Shown here piece by piece: positions 55,707-64,000 of a DNA stretch of 64,000 bases; the first letter of the stretch is position 1, and every line of letters starts with the position of its first letter. A program made the translations under genes and the position numbers. This stretch comes from Hygrocybe punicea (lineage: Eukaryota > Basidiomycota > Agaricomycetes > Agaricales > Hygrophoraceae). Under the pieces are notes generated by a model. It made no database searches and was not told where the DNA came from. It saw nothing but the letters and a program-made list of their open reading frames with translations. Location: NCBI GenBank assembly GCA_963556145.1, contig OY744462.1:2976001-3040000 (forward strand). Reading direction: 5' to 3'.

Positions 55707-58700
55707 TCGTTCTGTATAATGATATTATCTTGAAATCATAATGTACCTCACGAAGGCCCTCTCCGGTGAAAACATCAATGAAAAATGTTTCATTTGCGGC
55801 CCACACGGAAATCACTACTTGCCACCCCTTCCTAATTACCCTCATGAATGGAATTATTTTCTTGACTCCCACCGACTCAGCGGGCTCTCGCGTTATTTTA
55901 ACAATCTGTTTTCCTTAACTGCATTGGGAGTCCATGATGGCAACTTCATGCATTTCACTGCAGGCGTTTCCACTGTCACGCTGGCCGGAGGCCGAACTTA
56001 CCATCGGATTATTCCTTCACTTGAGGGTGAACATGCCATCCGGTGGTTCATTTACGATCCACAAGCTTTATTTGACCATGGATCCGATTTTAAAATACCT
56101 ATACAATGGATTCATAACGCTTTGGCAGGTCTCGAAAGAGTCAACCCGTTCATCCATAAATTGGAGAAGATGGCTGTCTTCGATGAAGACAATGAGATGG
56201 CACTTCAAATCTATCAGCCTGACAGTGTTACCGCTGATGAAATTGCTGCAGTTATTGCCCTCGCACCTGCCACATGGCCGAAACATCGTCAGATTGTCAT
56301 TAAACCAATTGGAGAAGCTAATCATTACTTCTTAGATTCCCTTTCACCATTAATCGAACCTCTCCATTATGTGATGCTCCTTCCGTATGGGACATTGGGT
56401 TGGTCTCCTGAACGACTCAATGCTGTCGGAAAATCTTTCAGTCAAAGTTGATGGTATCGAACCCGGTTTTTCATGAATGCTGAACAGATGTCGTACTTCT
56501 CTAGATTAACAGGTGTGTGACATTTGTTGTCATGTCCTTTTTTTCAATGATGTCCTTCAGGTGAATATCTCATGGACGCTTGGAGTTCTATTGAAGAGTC
56601 ATGTCTGCTGTACATCCGCTCCAATCAACACAACAATGAAGATGACGAATATGATGATTCTGATGATGACCCTGAGAAAGACATCTGTTTACCATCCACT
56701 TTTGTCCATTCTCCTGCATGGTCTGCTGCGAACGTCTCGGATTGTTTGGCCCTCCGAAAACACTATGGTCCAATCACGTTGTTTATCACATTTACCACCA
56801 ATCCAAAATGGCCTGAAATTTCATCTGAATTGCGCCCTGGACAAACAGCCAACGACCGCCCTGATCTCATAGTCCGTGTATTCCACCGTTATCTTTCATT
56901 ATTCATGAAGGACGTCTGCACCCTCATGGGCCCTGTATTGTATCGCATACGAGTGACAGAATTCCAGAAACGAGGTCTGCCACATGCTCATATAGCCATA
57001 TGTTTGAAAGACGTGCCTCTCACTTCCGATGACATTGACTGCTTTCTCAGTACAGAATTACCACTGCAGCATGGTAACGCACGGGAAACTATTCGCAAAC
57101 ACATGTCCCATCACCATGATCCCTCGAAATCCTATCATCACTGTGGATGGCCTCACAAACAATGTCAATATGGCTTTCCAAAACCATTTCGACAAACTTC
57201 TTCTTTCAATGAAAGGGGTACTTTTGTGGTTATTTTCCCTTCATATCCCTTTGTTTCTGACTTTACAATTTTTTGATAGGATACTTTGAAGGTCGACGTC
57301 GGAACCCTGGCAATGAAAACATCGTTTCCCATATCCCCTACTTCGTCATTAAATACGATGCACACATCAATGTCAAATTTTCTGCATCTGTCGCTTTGTT
57401 TCAATATCTATTCAAATACTTTTACAAACCTGTTGATGAAACTAGTTGGACTGTTGCAAACAAGGCGGCTGTGAAAAAAAAACAGGTCGACGAGATCAGA
57501 GATTATGAAAGAGGCAGGTATCTATCAACCATTGAAGCTACGACACGACTGGCGTCTTTTCATGTCACAAAAAAACACCCTGGCGTAAAACGACTCCCAA
57601 TTCACTTACCAGGCAAACAGCATGCTCAGATGAGACGGAAAAACGGTTCACAGTCTGATGGAACTCTACTGGTGCGATACATCCATCGACCTCATCATCC
57701 CAAACTCGACTCCATGACTTACACCGATTTTGGTTCCCGATGTCGTTTACTACCCCACAACCCTTCACAGCCTCTGCATGACCTTGATATCCTCGAAACT
57801 GTATACACCACCCGTCCTCAAATGCGCATTCGTCTTAATGCTGATGAACACGAAGGGATCGCACGAATCCAAATTGTTTATCCCCGTCATGGGGATGTTT
57901 TCTACCTACGTGCACTCCTCACCCAAAAAAGTGCAAATAGCTGGCTGGAACTTCGTACTGTGAATGGCGTCATACACAATACTTTTAAGCAAGCCGCGTG
58001 TGCACTCGGACTCTTTGCAAATGATGATGAAGGATTGCAGACTTTTCGTGAATTAGTGGCTTATGGTGCATCCCCCGCACAACTTCGTTGGTTATTTGCG
58101 ATTTTGGGAATGGAGGGTGATCCAAACACTATACGGATCTGGAACGATCACGAAGACGACATGTCTGCAGACATAGCTGATAACCTTTTACGGACTCATT
58201 TTTCCGCTCCCCATCATTTAATACGAAATCGGCTCCTGGTCACTCTTCAAGACGTACTTCGTGGACTTGGAAAATCAATTTCTGATCTTGGCCTACCTGA
58301 TTTTGAAACCCCGGAAAATACAAGTGAAATTGACAGTGAAATCTGTCATGGAATGGAAATGGCGGATGACCTGATCTCTTTTGTGTCCACTCTCACTCCT
58401 GAACAGGTAGAATTACAACCGTTTTCCTGAAACATCCGCTTTAACCTGTCTGGCAGAAAACTATATATGAACGACTCATGTACATGATCAATCGTGACGA
58501 TCCTATTCCTGTCCATATCGATGGCCGCGCCGGAAGAGGCAAAACCTATGTTCTTTATCCTGTCATCGGCGCTTTGCGAAAAATAGGTGAAATCGTCCTG
58601 GTGTCTGCTTCGTCTGCTTTCGCTGCAAAAAATTACCCCAATGGGCGAACCACACATTATTTGTATGGCATCCCCGTCGATGAATTTAACCCATTCCTCA

Positions 58701-60072
58701 AATCCTCCATTCATCCAAACACCAACCGTGGAAAACTTCTTCTTTCTGCGAAATGCCACATCATCGACGAAATTGGTGGCCTCCATTTTAAAGCATTCAA
58801 TTGCGCAGATCGACTTATGCGATCTCTCACCGGTTGCCATCGCAAACTTTGGGGAGGACGAATGTTAATCACTGTAGGCAACTTCCGCCAAGTATCCTTT
58901 TTGTCTATTCAAGCCTCCTTAACATCAACATGCTAACATGCGTTAGATAGCACCCGTCGTCCGTTCTGGATCACGGAGTGAAATGATCAAGGCCTCCATC
59001 TGAACACAACCTGTTTTTTCCCAATTCGACATCCTCCGACTTGAAGCCCCAATTCGACAACAGCATGACCTTCATTTCTCTCAATTTCTTGATTCCATTG
59101 GTGACGATTACCTACATGACACCGTCGACCTTGGCCGGCTTCGTCATTCGACATCTATAGATGAAATTATCAACTTCGTATTCCCAACCCACATTTTACC
59201 TCACCCTGCACTTTGTATTGATCGTGCGATCCTCAGCCCATACAATATCTTTGTTAACGAGTTCAACTCCATCATCCTTGACAATTTGCCTGGCAACACC
59301 GTTACTTATCTCAGCCATGACCACATCGAAAACGATGAAGATGATGTCAATGAAAACATCTCCCATTCGCCCGAATTCTTAAATGATCTAAACGAACCTG
59401 GCATTCCTCCTCACATACTCTCTCTCAAAGTTGGCGCGATTTGTCGTTTTACACGTAACTTTGACGCCTCTCATGGTTTGACCAAAAACATGCGCGTTAT
59501 CGTACGCAAACTATTCACGCACTCAGTTGAGGTGGAAACTATTCCCAGTATTGTTTGTGGCCGACTTCTTGACGCTGTCCGTACTTCAAATCCTTGCCAA
59601 CACCTACATCTGACTTACAGACATCTTTCAGATGACCATTCACATCCCCCGCATTAACACGACTTTTCATCCGCGTGGGTTCAACTTCATTGTGCATCAA
59701 AAGCAAATTCCTCTCGCACTTTCATACGCCACCACTTTCAATGGTTGTCAGGGTCTTACTGTAAAAAAAATCGCCCTCGACCTTTGTCGTCAGGTGTTTT
59801 CCCATGGCCAGTTGTATTCTGCCATCACTCGCGTCCCACAAGCAAACACAGTCATCATTCTGAAAGCTGAAACCCAACAATCGACACTCGCGACAAACAT
59901 TGTGTGGCGAGAACTTTTGTTGTAACGATGTACGCCTCCTTTACTTCACCTCTTTCACCTCAAAATAATGATGGTACCAATGCTTCGCCAACTATTCAGA
60001 TTGCGTCTTGCCCCGAAAAAGTGAATCCACGTACCACGTCAGCTCCGTCATCCCTCATTTCATACACATTGC

Positions 60073-61574
60073 CAAGGGGGTGGCGGAACCCGAATCCCGC
60101 ACCTGAGGTAGGGGGGGGGGGGGTCAGCCAGCGGGCCGATTTTTTTTTTTGAACTCCGGGGGTTTTGAGCTAGTTTGGCAGGGCAATTGCCCTATTCATG
60201 CCTGAGAAGTAGTAATAGAAGCAAATGACACGTCCTATGAGTAAGACCAGTGAACGAACCCTATTAACTTGCGTAACCATACAAAATGGCCAAGAAAAAA
60301 GAGTACGTGACAATAACTTCTACTCTGTACACATTGAACTCAGAGCTTGGATTACACTTAGTCGCACAAATCAATACACAACAGAGACCCAGCTACCATG
60401 TCCCGATTGTGGAGAAGTCATTCGAGTGGGCACCGCTGGCCCTAAAAATTTGGAAATTCATCGCAGGTCCAGGGCATGTCAAGCGGCACAAGCTGTTTGC
60501 AAACAAGAGGCACACGGTGGCTTGTTTAAAAGGCGGAAAGAAAGACCAGATGCATCTCTGCTCACCTTCTTTGGATCGCAGCAAGTGCTCAATCCATGCA
60601 CAGTGTCGGCACCCTCACTTGTCCATGCACCGCCTATTGATCTCGTAGCGTTGGCATCAGCATCAGAAAAGGTTAACGCTGAACACAACTCCATACCGCC
60701 ATGTGTGATTGCGGGACGCCTACTCCGAGAACTCGATCAAAAGAAGAGGAAGATTCCCAAATCCACCCCCCTTGCAGATGCAGATCATCCCTTGGCGGTG
60801 TTCTCCGGCGATCCAGCGGCTTGCATTGACCCAGACAAGGACGACTGGGAAGACCTCTTGAACCCAATGATGAAGCGGGCATTCGACTGGGGGTCAAATT
60901 CAGAGAATAGTCAGCTGAACGAAATCGCACGACGTGGGAAGAATGGAATAGATGGATTTCACAACTTCATTGAATATTTCGTGATACACCGTGGTCTGCA
61001 GGGCGCACTAATTGAAGTCAAAGTTGGAATACTTCTGGCAGCGATCGACCTTGAGTGCGTATTCAAAACCTATATTTGAATTTCATAATAACAACAATCA
61101 AACGGAAAAGATTCTCACCTACTGCCGTTGAGACTGGTACCACTCCGGCTACTGCAACAACAGACGTTATTGATGTGGATGAGATCGAGGAGGCACTCGT
61201 TGATCTCTCGACGTCCTCAATGCCAATGAGCGCCAACCACGCACAGCCGCCTGCAAAGCCCGCCTTTGATACTCCTTGCCATGGGATTGTCGTCTCGGTG
61301 AGCCTTATTGTTTTGACCTACCTGGTATCTAATTGAAGTACTTAGTTCCACCGGAACTGCATGGAATTAGACCAATCTGTGCCCAAGAATTGGTCATGCC
61401 CCAGTTGTCGAGGAAGCAGGAATAAACGTCGTCGCACATAGTTATGGATAAAATTATATGTCATGTGCAAATAATTGCCTTTTTGAGAAGGAGGGGGGAG
61501 GGGGGGGGTGGTCTCGGGTCTTGAAAAAATAAATATGAGGGTATATCAGAGCTTCGCGTTCCGCCACCCCCTTG
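60073..61574. mobile_element. 1.5 kb hAT-type element with zinc-finger gene pieces
   Basis: CACATTGC flanks both sides (60065-60072 and 61575-61582). Ends CAAGGGGGTGGCGGAAC are inverted copies followed by G-runs. It lies between the two Helitron genes. The interior holds an open frame with a C2H2-like finger and a C-terminal PHD-like remnant but no recognisable DDE motifs, so it is non-autonomous or truncated. Confidence 0.85.
60225..61440 (+). pseudogene. Zinc-finger protein fragment (CPDC...H...C type) with PHD-like end
   Basis: The open frame 60225-61079 contains QLPCPDCGEVIRVGTAGPKN followed by LEIHRRSRACQ, a C-X2-C...H...C finger seen at the N terminus of repeat-linked mushroom proteins, then LASASEKVNAEHNSIPPCVI and a helical segment near DDWEDLLNPMMKRAFDWGS. 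After intron-like gaps the sequence at 61260-61440 reads CHGIVVS, FHRNCMELDQSVPKNWSCPS and CRGSRNKRRR, the second half of a PHD-like finger. The core expected of a transposase between them is absent. I infer an internally deleted derivative of a larger transposon gene. Confidence 0.5.
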
Positions 61575-61582
61575 CACATTGC

Positions 61583-61947
61583 TTGACAGGACCTGAATAG
61601 ATTTATCCCACCAAAAACAATGTATATATATGACACCGTCTCGCTTATACCACAAGACAATCTCCTCTCCAAGTCGACTACATTCGTTGGACTGTATGGT
61701 TGACGTTTGCATCATTTCTTTCCCATCAATAAACCAACTCCTTTTTTTTACTCCTGCTTAATAAACAACAATCACGTCCGATGTCGCGATTTCACTGATG
61801 ATGACTCACCTAAGACCCCTTTGTTTCACATGCTCCACTGCACCACAACGACTTAAATGTATGACGACACTTCCACACTGTCACCACATCTTTCCAATGT
61901 CTGGCTGTTGTTTTCTATTCGGATTCATGCCTTGCACAAACGCGCGC
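61583..61947. other. Intergenic Helitron sequence
   Basis: AT-rich with TATATATAT near 61625 and short pyrimidine tracts; likely promoter and leader of the accessory gene. No open frame with recognisable content. Confidence 0.3.
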
Positions 61948-62868
61948 TGAATTTTTGATGGGAAACCGAAAACAATCACCTTCGATGCTGAACTATTACT
62001 TAGTCAAACTGAAACTGGTGATTGGCTCAGTGCATACACATTACTCCACTATTTTATCCCACCTGGTTCGACTGACCCACCTGACGACACCATCTTCTAT
62101 GTTCAAGGGAAACTCGCTTCCATGAAAGACAACGCACATGTAGGCGACGGACACACGACTGATGAATATGTCGCCCAAATTGATGCTTTCCAACTCCACG
62201 TCATGCCCCCTGGCATTCCGCCCCTTCCTCCCACCGTGATCATAAGTGGCCCCATACGCACTAACACCCCGACTTCTCTATTTAAAAACTAATTCATTTT
62301 CATGGAGGCCGGTGTCAAGATCTCAGAAAAACAGTTCACGATTGACATCACACAATACGCCATTCACGGCAACCGTGAAACAAAAGTTAGCACCCGCTAT
62401 CCTACGATGAATCCTCGCTTCAAGAACCTTAAACCACCCCTCCTTGGAACGTTGTGTACAATTGCCAGTACCATTTACAGTGAACCGTACGCCAATCAAC
62501 GCCTCCCCATAGATGTCCACGAGATTTCCTTTTTGAAAACGCCCTCCAAACCCACTTCTCCCGCAAAGGGTCCGTTTTCCATGCCTGGCCCTACTTCGCT
62601 TTTGATCATGTGTATACTAGGCAAACTGAGCAAATGGAAATGGGGCACGGACGTTCAAGAAGGTACTTCCAAACAAAAGCGCTCGCCTTCACCTCAGGAT
62701 CCCCTTTCTCCCGAATGTCCTCCCTTCCAATCGTCTTCCCAACTCACGGAGAAAAATTTCGAGAAAGATTCAGAAACGTTGGCTTCCGAAGAAAACTTCC
62801 CTTCCAACAACTTCCCCTCCGACATTCCTGACGACAAACCTTCTCGAAAGATTCGAAAGTCGAAATAG
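61948..62868 (+). pseudogene. Helitron accessory OB-fold-like protein
   Basis: Downstream gene in the position of the RPA/OB-fold-like proteins that accompany mushroom Helitrons. Reads FDGKPKTITFDAELLLSQTE, WLSAYTLLHYFIPPGSTDPP, FYVQGKLASMKDNAHVG (an OB-fold-like strand pattern) and later QRLPIDVHEISFLKTPSKPT, then a Ser/Pro-rich charged tail ending KIRKSK at 62868. A TAA at about 62290 separates LFKN from MEAGVKISEKQFTIDI, so either a nonsense change or an unrecognised intron is present. No good start codon at the 5' end; the first exon may be upstream. Single-strand DNA binding is inferred from family context. Confidence 0.5.
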
Positions 62869-62889
62869 TCTTCTTCACGTACTCACCTT

Positions 62890-63050
62890 TTCGTACATTC
62901 TTTCCAATATATGCCTCTCCACACTCTTCATAACCGTTCCTCCACATTTTGTACATTATTTCCAATATATGCCTCTCCACCGTCTTCATCACCGGACCTC
63001 CCCTTTTCATACATTCTTTCCAATCTATGCCTCTCCATATAATATCCTTC
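62890..63050. repeat. 58-bp tandem repeat, three copies
   Basis: TTTCCAATATATGCCTCTCC starts at 62901 and 62959, with a third copy (TTTCCAATCTATG) at 63017, exactly 58 bp apart. It lies between the accessory gene and the candidate 3' hairpin of the Helitron. Confidence 0.85.
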
Positions 63051-63098
63051 CTTTTTTGTATCATAATGACATCCTTGACTACTTTCTGACAAAATCCG

Positions 63099-63120
63099 AC
63101 GCGCAGCGCGAAGCGCGCAG
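63099..63120. other. Candidate Helitron 3' hairpin
   Basis: GACGCGCAGCGCGAAGCGCG is an imperfect GC palindrome in AT-rich surroundings, 90 bp before the CDC50 start. Helitron 3' ends carry such a hairpin a few bases before CTRR. Here the next bases are AGCAAATCCCTTGTTATAA, with CTTG but no canonical CTRR, so the assignment is tentative. Confidence 0.35.
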
Positions 63121-63210
63121 CAAATCCCTTGTTATAATTATTAAATACTCGTGAACACAGCTTCAATAAGGTTTACGTAATCTACTCTCAACCGCCACGA
63201 AGTGAACACA

Positions 63211-64000
63211 ATGGCTTTCTTCAAACGAAATACACATACGCAGGACAGCACCTCAAGTGGTGACCAGGACTCCAGTTCTGAGCAGAGGAAGGACAAAGGC
63301 GGGTGGCGGCGACCTGCAAGTTAGTACTTACGTCGCTACGCTTCCCACTTCACTTCATATATCTCGACCCACAGACACCGCTTTCAAACAACAGCGACTG
63401 AAAGCATGGCAGCCCATATTAACCCCCAAGACAGTGCTCCCTACCTTGTTTATTATTGGTGTCCTGTTTGCTCCGATAGGCGGGCTACTGATATGGGGCA
63501 GCGGATTGGTAAGAAACCGTTCGCTCCGTTCGATACCGATCTGACTATTTTCCACCCCTAGGTCACCGAAATGACGTTTGACTACACTGAATGCGAGAAT
63601 ATCACTCCCTCTTCCTCGTTATCGTCGCTGCAGTTCTTCAACATCCCCAAATATTCGTATCGTTTAAGTGCAGTGGACTCCAAGAACTTTCCCTCAGCTC
63701 CCCAATACGCTTTTCTCGGCAATTCATCTAATCCCGATGTTTCACAGCGACAACAGTGTATCATCCAGTTTGATGTCGTCGCCGAACTCAACCACAGCGT
63801 GTTCATGTACTACAAACTCACAAATTTCTATCAGAATCATCGGCGTTATGTCAAGAGCCTCGATTCCGATCAACTCAAAGGCAAGAATGTTTCCGTGAGC
63901 AATCTGAATAAGGGAGATTGCAAGCCTCTTGCTACGAGTAATAACACTGCTATCTACCCATGTGGCCTCATCGCCAATTCTGTGTTCAATGGTACATCCG
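63211..64000 (+). CDS. CDC50/LEM3 family protein, 5' part
   Basis: Beta subunit of P4-type phospholipid flippases, needed for their exit from the ER and activity at Golgi and plasma membranes. Starts [20 protein letters not shown] (63211). Intron 1 (63320-63374) joins into [20 protein letters not shown], the family signature, followed by the first membrane segment [20 protein letters not shown]. Intron 2 (63509-63561) leads to the lumenal domain with [23 protein letters not shown] and [20 protein letters not shown], plus NGT-type glycosylation sites. The gene runs off the window; the second membrane segment lies beyond it. No damage seen. This is the only clear host gene here, and the repeats stop shortly before it. 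Confidence 0.92.

Larger units (their letters stand above)
49585..59925 (+). pseudogene. Helitron Rep/helicase, interrupted
   Basis: Order: N-terminal zinc finger split by the LTR element (NRDCRFCGIHVCR before 49839; CFICGPHGNHYLPPLPNYPH after 55707); Helitron-like N domain with HAIRWFIYDPQ; MDAWSSIEESCLLYIR; Rep HUH motif RGLPHAHIAI with the Tyr pair region FQYLFKYFYK; PIF1-type helicase with Walker A IDGRAGRGKTY, Walker B CHIIDEIGG, and the late motifs GAICRFTRNF, PRGFNFIVHQKQIPLALSYA, GCQGLTVKK and HGQLYSAITR. Introns (about 56512-56560, 57219-57278, 58409-58455, 58890-58947, 59578-59631) restore one frame. In-frame TGA codons remain at 56449-56451 and near 58999. Ends RELLL at 59925. Confidence 0.9.
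48657..63125 (+). mobile_element. Helitron (borders approximate), split by an LTR element
   Basis: Rolling-circle transposon defined by its Rep/helicase gene (49585-59925) and an OB-fold-like gene (61948-62868). A 5.9 kb LTR element (49840-55706) interrupts the first zinc-finger exon and a 1.5 kb hAT-type element (60073-61574) lies between the two genes. A GC-rich imperfect palindrome near 63099-63120, followed by AT-rich sequence and then the CDC50 gene, is a candidate 3' hairpin, but no clear CTRR end follows. The 5' end is not found. Confidence 0.65.

Noticed and set aside
60073..61574. hAT-type insertion as a break in the Helitron helicase C terminus
   Set aside because: The helicase frame ends in a normal stop at 59925 after RELLL, so the insertion lies between the two Helitron genes.

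Overview
The window looks like a transposon-dense stretch of a filamentous fungus, most likely an Agaricomycete (mushroom-forming basidiomycete). Spliced coding sequences have introns of about 45-60 nt with GTRNGT/CTNAC/AG signals. The families present are typical of such genomes: hAT transposases of the VLHPGLKL type, PIF/Harbinger, a Helitron with an OB-fold-like companion gene, a fungal TET/JBP-like dioxygenase and FunK-like kinases. Only one clear host gene is seen, the 5' part of a CDC50/LEM3 gene at the right edge (63211 onward). Most of the rest is mobile DNA, repeatedly nested.

Layout. 1-5105: part of a hAT transposase gene interrupted by the left arm of a long foldback element, ending at a 200-N gap. 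5306-15003: a ~9.7 kb unit bounded by 274-bp near-identical inverted repeats, carrying an apparently intact Tc1/mariner (DDE_3) transposase, a TET/JBP-like 2OG-Fe(II) dioxygenase gene, a kinase-like gene and a PB1/SAM-like gene. 15181-16310: hAT-type end with a low-complexity coding-like cassette. 16322-20604: a 4.3 kb palindromic element holding two smaller inserts. 20606-24013: decayed pieces of the same families plus a 1.36 kb hAT element. 24022-27487: a 3.5 kb hAT element containing a small LTR element (24922-27128).

28226-40020 is a three-level nest: an LTR element contains a hAT transposon (28447-38053), whose transposase gene contains a foldback element (30817-37273). Target-site duplications mark the hAT and foldback levels. 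40021-44787 holds repetitive sequence and a broken Zn2Cys6/coiled-coil gene with a MITE in its intron and a palindromic insert in an exon. 44788-48656 is a PIF/Harbinger element with transposase and Myb-like gene. About 48657-63120 is a Helitron (Rep/helicase plus accessory gene) split by a 5.9 kb LTR element and carrying a hAT-type element between its two genes.

The most interesting candidate for a new system is the 5306-15003 unit: a transposase that reads as intact, with a DNA-modifying-type dioxygenase, a kinase-like and an adaptor-like gene between shared inverted repeats. The second is the foldback family, with kilobase arms that look identical except in a 44-bp minisatellite. The first ~3.2 kb of the window is repeated exactly at 29644-32847, and both N gaps sit in or at the foldback palindrome, so an assembly artefact must be considered before the duplication is interpreted.
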